Of a stretch of 52,983 nucleotides of DNA, positions 41,516-49,638 are shown in pieces. The stretch is from an uncultured Clostridia bacterium. Its GTDB lineage: Bacteria; Bacillota; Clostridia; Christensenellales; Borkfalkiaceae. The notes under the pieces were generated by a model, which saw only the letters and a list, made by a program, of their open reading frames with translations, was not told the DNA's origin and made no database searches. Position 1 is the stretch's first letter, and each line of letters begins with the position of its first letter. The DNA is taken from NCBI GenBank assembly GCA_947631325.1, contig CANRKX010000005.1:1-52983 (forward strand), written 5' to 3'. The translations under genes were made by a program, and so were the position numbers.

Positions 41516-42622
41516 ATGACAGATAGAAAGCGCGCGAGAAAGGGCGTTTTGATAAGCGCGGCGGGAATTGCCGCAAACATATGCCTTGCGGCGGCGAAGC
41601 TTGCCGTGGGAATCGTGACGGGGCTTGTCTCCGTTGTGGCGGACGGCTTAAACAATTTGGGCGATTGCGGCAGCGGCACAATTTCGCTCATCTCCTTTAA
41701 GGTGTCCGAAAAGCCTGCCGACGAGGAGCACCCCTACGGGCACGGGCGGGCGGAGAGCGTGGCGACGATGATGATTTCCTTCTTTATCCTTCTTCTCGGC
41801 GCGGAGACTTTGAGGGAGTCTTTGGAGAAGGTGATATCCGCCGAGGTTGCCGTCTGCACGAACATAGTATTTATAACGCTGGGCGTTTCGATAGCATTAA
41901 AGCTCGCCCTTGCGCTTATATACGGAATATCTTCAAAAAGACTTCACTCGGAAGCTTTGAAAGCCGCCTGCATAGACAGCGCGAGCGACTGCCTTTCCAC
42001 CCTGGCGGTCATTGCGGGGGGGATTATAGGATTGTATACGGACGCGCCCGCGGACGGATGGACGGGGCTTGCCGTGGGAATTTTCATACTGTTGCAAGGG
42101 GGCAAACTTGCCTTTGACGCGTCGTCCGAATTGCTCGGGCGGGCGCCCGACAGGGAGCTTTTGTCAAAGCTCGGCAAGCTCATTTTGCGCGACGGAGTTC
42201 TCGGGGTGCACGACGTGAAGATTTACGGCTACGGCAACGGCGTATACTTTGCCACCGCCCACGCCGAGATGGACGCCGAGATGGACGCCATAACCTCCCA
42301 CTCAATCCTCGACGAGATAGAGCACGAGGCTCAGACGACGTTGGGGGTGGCGCTCACCCTCCACCTCGACCCCGTGGACTTGAAGGACGGCGAAGGGATA
42401 GCGGCGCAGCACAGGGTTGCGGAGCTCACGGAAGGATTGGTCGAGGGGCTGGACTTGCACGATTTCAGATTGGTACGGGGCAAGAACAAAAAGCTCATTT
42501 TCGAGGCGGGCGTGCCCTTTTCCTGCCCGTTGAAGGACGAAGAGATTAAGGCGGAGATTGAGAAAAAGGTGCGCGAAGCGGGCGACTATGTGCCCGTCGT
42601 CACCGTGGAGAGGGAACTTTAA
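41516..42622 (+). CDS. Cation diffusion facilitator (CDF) metal exporter
   Basis: Six-TM divalent-metal/proton antiporter (zinc, manganese, iron or cobalt; metal not predictable). The 368 residues show TM1 VLISAAGIAANICLAAAKLA, the TM2 site region VADGLNNLGDCGSG near 41, EHPYGHGRAESVATM near 72, TM5 CIDSASDCLSTLAVI near 155 with the DxxxD metal site, and a C-terminal cytosolic domain (VHDVKIYGYGNGVYF), longer than usual by about 70 residues. No Shine-Dalgarno precedes the ATG, consistent with a leaderless message. Confidence 0.93.
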   Translation: MTDRKRARKGVLISAAGIAANICLAAAKLAVGIVTGLVSVVADGLNNLGDCGSGTISLISFKVSEKPADEEHPYGHGRAESVATMMISFFILLLGAETLRESLEKVISAEVAVCTNIVFITLGVSIALKLALALIYGISSKRLHSEALKAACIDSASDCLSTLAVIAGGIIGLYTDAPADGWTGLAVGIFILLQGGKLAFDASSELLGRAPDRELLSKLGKLILRDGVLGVHDVKIYGYGNGVYFATAHAEMDAEMDAITSHSILDEIEHEAQTTLGVALTLHLDPVDLKDGEGIAAQHRVAELTEGLVEGLDLHDFRLVRGKNKKLIFEAGVPFSCPLKDEEIKAEIEKKVREAGDYVPVVTVEREL

Positions 42623-42630
42623 AACATGAA

Positions 42631-42667
42631 AAGGGGCGCAAGTCTTTAAAAAAGACGTGCGCCCCTT
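42631..42667 (+). terminator. Terminator-like hairpin after the CDF gene
   Basis: AAGGGGCGCA / TGCGCCCCTT outer stem with an inner GTCTT / AAGAC stem; T run is weak. The following 200 bases up to the degV promoter hold no convincing gene. Confidence 0.65.
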
Positions 42668-42865
42668 GTAAATTGCCCCCGTAATATGCCTTAAATAACG
42701 GCATTTTACAGCTTATATTCCATCCCCTCGAATTTCGGCAAAAACTTTTTAACGTCAAGCCCGCATAAAAAGCCGCGCTGTCAATCCCGAAAACTCCGCC
42801 CGTTTAAGGCTGTTGAGAAAATCTGTGCTTTTTTACAATTTTTTTAAAATTTTATTCGACAGATA

Positions 42866-42894
42866 TTGCGCTTTATGTATGAATATGATATAAT
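42866..42894 (+). promoter_or_regulatory. Predicted SigA promoter of the DegV gene
   Basis: TTGCGC, 17 bases, TATAAT preceded by TGA (extended -10), 23 bases before the ATG. Confidence 0.7.
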
Positions 42895-42917
42895 ATCCAA
42901 GTAACAGGAGAAGAAAT

Positions 42918-43817
42918 ATGGATTATAAGTTTACACTTTCAACAGACTCAACGTGCGACCTCTATCACGACTTTATAGTCGAAAACGATATAAAGCACGT
43001 ATCGCTGACCTTCACCGTCGAGCAAAAGGACGGAACCATGGAGGACAGGCTGGACAACTTCACACAGTATCAGCAGTACGTCGATTTCTATAACGAGCTG
43101 CGCGCGGGCGCATTTTCGCGCACATCCATGCTCAATTACGAGTCGCACTACAACCACTTTTTAAAGATGGCAAAAGAGGGCGCAGAGGACGTCGTTCACT
43201 TCACCATATCCTCGGGGCTTTCGCCCACCAAGGACGTTGCTGCAAAGGCGGCGGCGGAGATAAAGAAGGACTTCCCCAAGTTCAACGTCTATGTCGTCGA
43301 TCCCCTCACCGCGACGGTCGGACAGGGCGCGCTCGTGAGGATTGCCTTAAAATGCCGCAACGAGGGCATGGGCGCAAAGGAGACGCATGAGCTGTGCACC
43401 TCCCTCCGCCTGCATATTCAGCACTTTATCGTCGCGGACGACCTCTCCTACCTCAAGAGGGGCGGAAGGGTCTCGGCGGCGGCGGCAATGTTCGGCGGCA
43501 TGCTCGGCATAAAGCCCATTATAAGCTTCGATAAGGAGGGCAAGCTCTTCTCGCTTGCCAAAGTCAAGGGCACGAGAAAGGCGATATCCTTTATTAAGGA
43601 AAAACTCGAGATTGAGGGACCCGACCCCCAATACAACCACCTTTTCATAGTGCACACGGGCAACGAGCCCGTCGCCAACGAACTTGCGGCATATGTGCGC
43701 GAGAAGTTGGGGATTGAGCCCATTTTGCAGATAATGGGACCCGTCATAGGCTCGCACGTCGGACCCGGCGCATTTGCGCTCGGCTATATTTCAAAGAGCG
43801 AGAGAAACGACTTCTGA
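42918..43817 (+). CDS. DegV family fatty-acid-binding protein (candidate FakB)
   Basis: DegV/FakB proteins hold a fatty acid for phosphorylation by FakA. The 299 residues carry the family marks: LSTDSTCDL near residue 7, the ligand-side RTSMLNYESHY near 69, HFTISSGLSPTKDVA near 96, FIVADDLSYLKRGGRVS near 175 and IGSHVGPGAFALGY near 278. Strong AGGAG before the ATG. Partner FakA is at 3049-4707. Confidence 0.94.
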   Translation: MDYKFTLSTDSTCDLYHDFIVENDIKHVSLTFTVEQKDGTMEDRLDNFTQYQQYVDFYNELRAGAFSRTSMLNYESHYNHFLKMAKEGAEDVVHFTISSGLSPTKDVAAKAAAEIKKDFPKFNVYVVDPLTATVGQGALVRIALKCRNEGMGAKETHELCTSLRLHIQHFIVADDLSYLKRGGRVSAAAAMFGGMLGIKPIISFDKEGKLFSLAKVKGTRKAISFIKEKLEIEGPDPQYNHLFIVHTGNEPVANELAAYVREKLGIEPILQIMGPVIGSHVGPGAFALGYISKSERNDF

Positions 43818-43868
43818 TTTCGCCGTCCACGCCTGCGCCGTAAAAAAAATTATATTTGCGGTGAAAAT

Positions 43869-45005
43869 ATGTGGGATATATTCGTAACTACCGTAAACGC
43901 CGTGCTGCCCATCGTGCTGTTGATAGTTTTGGGCTATGCGCTTAAACGGATAAAATTCTTAAATCAATCATTCGTAAAGACGGGCAACAAGCTCGTCTTT
44001 AACGTCTGTCTCCCCTGCATGCTGTTCATCAATATCTATGACAATATGGACAGCTTTGCCGACATAAGGTGGGACGTCGTGCTCTATTCGACGGCGGCTA
44101 TCCTCTTGATTTTCGGGCTGGGGCTTATAACCTGTATTCTGACGACAAAAGACAACAGGCGGCGGGGAGTTATACTGCAGTGTACATTTCGCTCCAATTT
44201 CGCGATAATAGGGCTTTCCCTCGTCGAGAGGTTGGGCGGCGACACGGCGATTGCGGGAATCGTATCCGCCTTTTCCATACCCCTATTCAACATACTCGCC
44301 GTAATCGCGTTGACGGTGTTCGCGGCCAAAGCCGAAGCCGCGCCCTCGCTTGAAGCCGCGAACGCAAATGAAGCAGTCGGCGGAAATCAAGAGAGTTTGG
44401 GGAATATTGATAGCGATAATTGCCTGCCCTCTCGCCCTTCCAAGTTAAAGAAATTTTCAGATTCGGCTGTCCATATATTGAAGGGAATAGTCACAAATCC
44501 CCTTATAATCGGCGTATTTTTGGGGCTCGTGTTCGTGGGAATACGCGAGATAGAGCGGCTGGCTTGCGCCGGCGACGTGCCCTTCCGCCTCGACACAAAT
44601 TTGAAGTTTTTATACACCTGCATATCCGATCTGCGCCTAATCGCCTCGCCCTTCGCACTCATAATTTTGGGCGGACAGTTTGAGTTTTCGGCTGTAAAGG
44701 GCATGACGAAGGAGATTGCCGTCGGCACGGTGTGGCGCATTGTGCTCACCCCCTTAATAGGCATTGGGCTTGCGGTGATTTTGAGCAAGTTCACCCCCAT
44801 TCTCGACTTCGGGCAGGAAGTCTACCCCACCCTCGTCGCGCTGTTTGCCACCCCCGTCGCCGTGTCGAGCGCGATAATGGCGGCGCAGATGGGCGCGGAC
44901 GAACAGTTGGGCACGCAGTACGTCATGTGGACGAGCATTTTCTCGGTTGCAACCATATTCATAACGGTATTCATACTCATGTCAACGGGGCTTATCGCCG
45001 CATAA
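43869..45005 (+). CDS. AEC family (auxin efflux carrier-like) transporter
   Basis: About ten-TM permease of the bile/arsenite/riboflavin superfamily, typically exporting organic acids such as malate or malonate; substrate unknown. The 378 residues show LPIVLLIVLGYALKRIKF at TM1, LVFNVCLPCMLFINI near 42, TFRSNFAIIGLSLVERLGGD near 118 and a C-terminal ATPVAVSSAIMAAQMGAD near 333. A central hydrophilic linker of about 50 residues (160-210) separates two five-TM halves. GGTGA precedes the ATG; 51 bases after the degV stop, likely co-transcribed. Confidence 0.93.
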   Translation: MWDIFVTTVNAVLPIVLLIVLGYALKRIKFLNQSFVKTGNKLVFNVCLPCMLFINIYDNMDSFADIRWDVVLYSTAAILLIFGLGLITCILTTKDNRRRGVILQCTFRSNFAIIGLSLVERLGGDTAIAGIVSAFSIPLFNILAVIALTVFAAKAEAAPSLEAANANEAVGGNQESLGNIDSDNCLPSRPSKLKKFSDSAVHILKGIVTNPLIIGVFLGLVFVGIREIERLACAGDVPFRLDTNLKFLYTCISDLRLIASPFALIILGGQFEFSAVKGMTKEIAVGTVWRIVLTPLIGIGLAVILSKFTPILDFGQEVYPTLVALFATPVAVSSAIMAAQMGADEQLGTQYVMWTSIFSVATIFITVFILMSTGLIAA

Positions 45006-45012
45006 AGTAAAG

Positions 45013-45044
45013 GGGGTCTTTCAAAAAAGACCCCTGAAATTTTA
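45013..45044. terminator. Bidirectional intrinsic terminator between convergent genes
   Basis: Stem GGGGTCTTT / AAAGACCCC with a 4-base loop, followed by TGAAATTTT; lies between the AEC gene and the minus-strand membrane protein. Confidence 0.8.
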
Positions 45045-45090
45045 ATATATATTGATATTTTTGCCTTTTTTGCCCGATTTTTGAAGCGGC

Positions 45091-46077
45091 TCAATCTGCC
45101 GCGGCAACTTCTTCGGCATCTTCGGATTGAGAATTTCGGGAAGTATCTTTTTCTCCCTCCGCCGCAGCTTTTGCGGCTTTTTCTCTTTCGCGTTCGGCTA
45201 TCTTTTCGGCGGTCAGAATACTTATGTACGAGCCCGTATTTACGTCGATTATGTTCAGCGCGTATATGCCGAAGGGAATGGCGAGCAGTAACCCGATAAT
45301 GGGATTTATAAACATGAAAACTGCCGCAAACGCAAGGGTTATGACGATAATGAGCGCCGAGGACGCGAGATATTTCAATATATTTTTAATCGTCAGGACC
45401 TCTTTCAGCTTCAATCCGCCGCCGCGATAGACCGCCCACGAGGTGACGATCGCCACTATCCCCGCAAGCAAAAGCACCCCGACGAGCACGAGAAGGCTGT
45501 ATAACTTTATAAAGAACAATAAAGTAACTGCGACGGTCACGACAATTGACTGCATAAGAGGCGCGACGGTGTGCGCCGCGATGAAGTTTTTGACGTTGCG
45601 CTTTGCCGAGCTGCGCCTCACCGCATAGCCCGTAACGAAGTTGGCGATGACGATGCCCGTGACGCTTATGGTTATCAATACGCCGAAGTCGAGCTTGAGT
45701 TTGGAGACGCAAGAGGTGATTATCGAGCCGAACTGCTCGTCAAAGCCCGCCGTCGAGCCGCTTAAGGTGGAAAGAAAGCCCTCAATGGTCGTTCTTATCC
45801 AATCTGTATCGAGAATTTGCTTTAAGGTGTCGAGAAAGGGCGCGCTCCAATTTATCTGACCGAAGGAATAGTCGAGGAACTGCGTGACGGCTTCGGACGA
45901 CTGGGTTGCCGAATCGCCCACCAAAGCTCCGAGGGAATTCAAAGTTGCGGCGAGGTTGGAGATCGTCGACGACAAAAAGGTGAACGCCGCCAGAAGTAAA
46001 AAGAGATAGACGATGCCCATCGGGATAAACACGTAGATGAGATTTTTGAAGAAGTTTTTGAGCGAGTTCTTTATCAT
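45091..46077 (-). CDS. Unrecognised multi-pass membrane protein with acidic C-terminal tail
   Basis: A 328-residue integral membrane protein I cannot assign. About six hydrophobic segments are visible: near residues 12-36 (LIYVFIPMGIVYLFLLLAAF), then a long extracytoplasmic Ser/Thr-rich loop (about 40-130), a second near 132-150, a pair near 175-215 (VVTVAVTLLFFIKLYSLLVL), and two near 235-275. The final 45 residues are charged (EKIAEREREKAAKAAAEGE). It has a perfect-consensus promoter and AAGGT before the ATG, so is probably well expressed. The topology recalls large-loop permease-like proteins but no motif supports a function. Confidence 0.85.
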   Translation of the reverse strand: MIKNSLKNFFKNLIYVFIPMGIVYLFLLLAAFTFLSSTISNLAATLNSLGALVGDSATQSSEAVTQFLDYSFGQINWSAPFLDTLKQILDTDWIRTTIEGFLSTLSGSTAGFDEQFGSIITSCVSKLKLDFGVLITISVTGIVIANFVTGYAVRRSSAKRNVKNFIAAHTVAPLMQSIVVTVAVTLLFFIKLYSLLVLVGVLLLAGIVAIVTSWAVYRGGGLKLKEVLTIKNILKYLASSALIIVITLAFAAVFMFINPIIGLLLAIPFGIYALNIIDVNTGSYISILTAEKIAEREREKAAKAAAEGEKDTSRNSQSEDAEEVAAAD

Positions 46078-46117
46078 GGGCGACCTTCAATACACCTTAT
46101 TTTATATTTTCCCTTAT

Positions 46118-46146
46118 ATTATAACCCTGCGGCGCAACATTGTCAA
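46118..46146 (-). promoter_or_regulatory. Perfect-consensus promoter of the unknown membrane protein
   Basis: Minus strand TTGACA, 17 bases, TATAAT. Confidence 0.8.
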
Positions 46147-46182
46147 CCTTAAAGATATCGGGAATTTTAAAGCGCTTAACGC

Positions 46183-46212
46183 TTGCGAAAATGTCTGCGG
46201 GAGTGCTATAAT
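46183..46212 (+). promoter_or_regulatory. Predicted promoter of the YjbR-type gene
   Basis: TTGCGA, 18 bases, TATAAT preceded by TGC; 62 bases before the ATG. Confidence 0.6.
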
Positions 46213-46274
46213 AATTTAAAATACGATAATTGCGGCATATGTGCGCGCCAATTGACTGAATTCAGGTGATTTTT

Positions 46275-46937
46275 ATGGATATATCCTCAATCTTCGAAAG
46301 GGGAAAAGCCGACGAAAACAAGCTTTTAAATTACGGCTTCAAGCCCATGGAGGGCGGCGGGCTGGAATATACAAGATATCTTGAAGGCTCGGGCTTTCGG
46401 CTGGCGGTGAGGTTTAAGGACGGCAAGGTGACCGCCCCCCTGTTTGACGACGGCGCGGGCGGGGAATACACCCTTCACCTCGTGGACGGCGCGGAAGGGG
46501 GATTTGTGGGCGAAGTGCGCGCGCAGTTTTCGGAGATACTCGGCGATATCTATAAAAAGTGCTTTGCCTTAGAGATATTCGGGGAGCCGACGATATCGGG
46601 CGCGATTGACTTTGCCAAGCAAAAATACGGGGATATGCCCGAGTTTTTGTGGAAGAACTTTGACGGGGCGGTGCTGAGAAGAAAGGACACGGGCAAGTGG
46701 TATGCCGTTATCATGAAGGTGCCCTACTCCAAATTCGGCTTATCTGACGGGGGCGTTGCAGACGTTCTCGATCTTCGCGTGGGCGACGCCGACCTCGACG
46801 AACTTTTGAAAATAAGGGGGATATTCCCCGCCTATCACATGAACAAAAAGAGCTGGATAAGCGTGCTCTGCGACGGCAGGGTGCCGCCCGAAGAGATATA
46901 TCCGCTGATGGAGACAAGCTATCTGTTTGCAAAGTGA
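46275..46937 (+). CDS. MmcQ/YjbR family protein with N-terminal extension
   Basis: The C-terminal 120 residues match the MmcQ/YjbR (CyaY-like fold) family: YGDMPEFLWKNFDGAVLRRK near 115, GKWYAVIMKVPYSKFGL near 138 and KIRGIFPAYHMNKKSWISVL near 180. The first 100 residues form a second domain as in longer Clostridia members. The role is unknown; a DNA-binding role has been proposed for the family. The ATG at 46275 has AGGTGA five bases upstream; the GTG at 46266 is part of that site. Confidence 0.88.
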   Translation: MDISSIFERGKADENKLLNYGFKPMEGGGLEYTRYLEGSGFRLAVRFKDGKVTAPLFDDGAGGEYTLHLVDGAEGGFVGEVRAQFSEILGDIYKKCFALEIFGEPTISGAIDFAKQKYGDMPEFLWKNFDGAVLRRKDTGKWYAVIMKVPYSKFGLSDGGVADVLDLRVGDADLDELLKIRGIFPAYHMNKKSWISVLCDGRVPPEEIYPLMETSYLFAK

Positions 46938-46949
46938 TTTGAAATTAAA

Positions 46950-46985
46950 ATATTGCGGCGCGCGAAAATTCGCGCGCCGCAATAT
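46950..46985. terminator. Bidirectional intrinsic terminator
   Basis: Perfect 17-bp arms ATATTGCGGCGCGCGAA and complement with a 2-base loop between two convergent genes. Confidence 0.85.
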
Positions 46986-47035
46986 CTTATAAGGAAAACA
47001 GACCGTCCCAAAGGGACGAAATGAAAAAACCCAAG

Positions 47036-47446
47036 TTATACGGCAAACCCCGTCTTTTCGGCGAGCAGTTCGAAGGCGGAGTCGGGGTCGTCCACCTCGA
47101 GAACGGCGCTCTCCATGGGGCATATGTCCGTGTTGTCGTTATTCATAATATTTTTTACGACCTCTTTATGTATGCAGAGAACGCGGTGTTTTGCCAGCAC
47201 TTCGAGCGCGGGCTCGCTTATTACCTCGGCATATACTTCGAGTGCGCCGCCCCTGACCAAGAGGAGCGCCGCCGCCTTGCCCACTACCTTATCGGCGACA
47301 AACGCGCCGCCGAGAGAGCCGTGTTGCAGTTTTAAGAGGGTGACAATCCCCCTTTCGTCAAAGGTGAGTTCGCCGCCGCCGTTGACTATGGCAAGCGCAC
47401 AGCCGCTTTCGAGAAGTTGTTTCGCCCTATCAAGTCTTCTGTTCAT
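47036..47446 (-). CDS. DUF1893 family protein (TM1506-like)
   Basis: A 136-residue DUF1893 protein. Family marks: CALAIVNGGGELTF near 16, FDERGIVTLLKLQHG near 30, the conserved FVADKVVGKAAALLLVRGG near 49 and DICPMESAVLEVDDPDSAF near 105 with the CPME motif. From memory, the structure of Thermotoga TM1506 has a cytidine-deaminase-like fold; no enzymatic role is established. Its start codon overlaps the end of the ECF S-component gene by 17 bases, so it is translationally coupled and probably acts on or senses the transported compound. Confidence 0.88.
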   Translation of the reverse strand: MNRRLDRAKQLLESGCALAIVNGGGELTFDERGIVTLLKLQHGSLGGAFVADKVVGKAAALLLVRGGALEVYAEVISEPALEVLAKHRVLCIHKEVVKNIMNNDNTDICPMESAVLEVDDPDSAFELLAEKTGFAV

Positions 47447-47996
47447 ATTTTACCGCCAATGCAAAAATTATTACCAAAAGGGGAGCCAAAGCCGCCTGTA
47501 TATAGAGACCGGGAAGGCTCTCCGTCATAGATGCCAATAAATCGCCGAACGCCCTGCCCGAAATTAGATTTGAAAGGACGTACACCGCCCTGCCCGACAG
47601 CTGCGCCGAAATTACGGCGGGGAAGGCAAAGACGGGGCTTTTTGCGATTTTGTTTGCCCAAAGACCGGTTATAAGCCCGTTTATCGAGAGCTCAGCCACC
47701 ATTTGGGGCAGGCGGGAGAGCGCGGGCATCGCGTTGCCGAAGGCAAGGATTGTGAAGCCGTAACTGAATATCGGCGACAAGAGACCCGTGATAAGCCCCC
47801 ACCGCCATCCGAGCACACAGCCCGCAAGCAGCACGGGGAGATACATGGGCATATACTTCGTTCCTGCGGCTGCACCGCCGACCGCATGCGCAATCTGCGG
47901 CAATGCCACCGCGAGTACGCAGAAAAGCAGGCAAAGCGCGCCCTTTATGGTGAGACGGATATACAGCTTTTTGCCCTTCAACGCCCTGTCTAACAT
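47430..47996 (-). CDS. ECF transporter S component (substrate-binding membrane subunit)
   Basis: A 188-residue, about six-TM protein of the energy-coupling-factor S-component type, importing a vitamin, cofactor precursor or nucleobase with a shared EcfAAT module (not in the window). Visible are LTIKGALCLLFCVLAVALPQ at TM1, MPMYLPVLLAGCVLGWRWGL near 49 and SRLPQMVAELSINGLITGL near 95, typical of these subunits. GAGGTG lies five bases before the ATG, with a CGCCGC/GCGGCG hairpin just upstream. Substrate unknown. Confidence 0.87.
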   Translation of the reverse strand: MLDRALKGKKLYIRLTIKGALCLLFCVLAVALPQIAHAVGGAAAGTKYMPMYLPVLLAGCVLGWRWGLITGLLSPIFSYGFTILAFGNAMPALSRLPQMVAELSINGLITGLWANKIAKSPVFAFPAVISAQLSGRAVYVLSNLISGRAFGDLLASMTESLPGLYIQAALAPLLVIIFALAVKYEQKT

Positions 47997-48045
47997 AATT
48001 CACCTCGACGCCGCACCAGCGGCGCATAAAAACCTATACGTCTAT

Positions 48046-48074
48046 ATTATATCATACGGTCGCGGTTAAATCAA
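48046..48074 (-). promoter_or_regulatory. Predicted SigA promoter of the ECF-DUF1893 pair
   Basis: Minus strand TTGATT, 17 bases, TATAAT preceded by TGA; overlaps the 3' end of the MATE gene. Confidence 0.7.
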
Positions 48075-49477
48075 GCGTCTTTTGCAATGTTGTCGGCGGG
48101 ATTTATCTTTTTTTCTTGCCCGTCGGGGGAAAATGAGAGCTTTTTATACAGCACGATAAAGAAAATAAGGTGACAGCCCGCCGTCATAACCCACGATATG
48201 GGATAGGACACGGCGAGCCACTCGATGTTGTGAAAGTAATCTATCGGGAACACGAAGAACACCCAAATGAGCCTGAAACCGCATGCCCCGACGAGAGATA
48301 TGACAGTCGGCAGGAGAGAGTAGCCGATAGAGCGCAGGGCATAGGCGAAAGTGTCCATATATCCGCACAGAAAATAGGTGGCGAGGATTATAAACAGCCT
48401 CATCTCCCCCGCCCGGATAGCTTGCTCTTCGTCCACATACAGTTTCAAAAGGGGTATTCGCGCGGCAAGAATTATGCCCGAAAACACCGCCCACACCGCC
48501 GTGACGAGCATAAGACAATATAAAATACACCTCTTTATATTCGCCTTGTTGCCCGCACCGTAATTTGCCGAGGCGAAGGTCACCGCGCCCTGTGCGCAGG
48601 AGTTCATGGCGGTATACACAAAGCCCTCCAAAGAGGACGCCGCGCCGTTGCCGCCCACCACCGCCGTGCCGAGCTTGTTTATACTCGACTGGATGAGCAC
48701 GTTGGAGAGCGAAAATACCGCCGCCTGCAATCCCGCGGGCAGCCCCACCCTTATAATCTCGGCGGCTTCAGCCCCCGAAAAGCGGAGCTCGCGCAGTCTG
48801 AATACGAAAAATCCGCCCCTTTTAATCAGCATATATATAACGCTCAGCGCCGCGGCAATAAATTGGGATATCGCCGTACATATGGCGACGCCCGCCACGC
48901 CGAGGTTAAAAACTATGACGAAGATCAAGTTGAGCACCACGTTGGCTGCGCCCGATATCGTTAGGAATACGAAGGGACGGCGCGTATCCCCCGTCGCCCG
49001 CAATATCGCCGAGGAGAAGTTATATATAAGCGTGAATGGCGTTCCCGCAAAGTATATTGCAAGATATTGAGTGGACAGGTCGATTATGTCGGCGGGCGTC
49101 TGCATCCAGATGAGGAAGTAGCGCGACAGCCCCGCGCCGAACGCGCCGACGGCGACGCCGAGAATGCAGGCGAGTATCATGGAGGTATACACCACTCTCT
49201 GCGCTCCCTCCCTATCCCCCGCGCCGAAACGCCGCGCCATAACGACGTTCGCGCCCACGGCAAGCCCCAAAAAGAGGTTGACGATGAGGTTAATGAGGGC
49301 GTTGGTATCGGATATGGCGGCAGTCGAATTTTCGGGACCGAAGCTGCCGCAGATTATGAGGTCGCTCGCGGTGTACAGAAGTTCCAACAGCCCCGTCAGA
49401 AGTATGGGAATTATAAAAAGGCACAGATTTTTAAAGAGTCCGTTGCCCGATATCATGTCTGCTTCTTTTGCGTTCAT
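48071..49477 (-). CDS. MATE family efflux transporter
   Basis: Twelve-TM cation-coupled exporter of drugs or metabolites, 468 residues. The N-terminal half has NLCLFIIPILLTGLLELLYT and TASDLIICGSFGPENSTAAI, LFLGLAVGANVVMARRFGAG near 70; the second half has GLPAGLQAAVFSLSNVLIQS near 238 and CAQGAVTFASANYGAGNKA near 287, the duplicated MATE signatures. AAAGGT lies nine bases before the ATG; an internal ATG seven codons on is possible. Confidence 0.94.
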   Translation of the reverse strand: MNAKEADMISGNGLFKNLCLFIIPILLTGLLELLYTASDLIICGSFGPENSTAAISDTNALINLIVNLFLGLAVGANVVMARRFGAGDREGAQRVVYTSMILACILGVAVGAFGAGLSRYFLIWMQTPADIIDLSTQYLAIYFAGTPFTLIYNFSSAILRATGDTRRPFVFLTISGAANVVLNLIFVIVFNLGVAGVAICTAISQFIAAALSVIYMLIKRGGFFVFRLRELRFSGAEAAEIIRVGLPAGLQAAVFSLSNVLIQSSINKLGTAVVGGNGAASSLEGFVYTAMNSCAQGAVTFASANYGAGNKANIKRCILYCLMLVTAVWAVFSGIILAARIPLLKLYVDEEQAIRAGEMRLFIILATYFLCGYMDTFAYALRSIGYSLLPTVISLVGACGFRLIWVFFVFPIDYFHNIEWLAVSYPISWVMTAGCHLIFFIVLYKKLSFSPDGQEKKINPADNIAKDA

Positions 49478-49500
49478 TTAAAATAACCTTTGCCAACGCA

Positions 49501-49528
49501 ATATTATATCACCGCGCTCGCCAAAGTC
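49501..49528 (-). promoter_or_regulatory. Predicted SigA promoter of the MATE gene
   Basis: Minus strand TTGACT, 16 bases, TATAAT preceded by TGA. Confidence 0.65.
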
Positions 49529-49604
49529 AACATACTTCGCGCCCCGAAACTCGATTTTTTTTGCCGCTTTTTTTTATGAAAACGTTAATATATCTTAACA
49601 AATA

Positions 49605-49635
49605 CAAAACCCGCCGCGGGTAGAACCGCGGCGGG
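49605..49635 (-). terminator. Intrinsic terminator of the lgt operon
   Basis: CCCGCCGCGG / CCGCGGCGGG stem followed on the minus strand by TTTTG, just after the lgt stop. Confidence 0.8.
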
Positions 49636-49638
49636 CTG

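Noticed and set aside
42706-42775. Minus-strand fragment reading GLDVKKFLPKFEGMEYKL
   Set aside because: Looks protein-like but is only about 22 codons, has no start, and I know no matching C-terminus; chance cannot be excluded.
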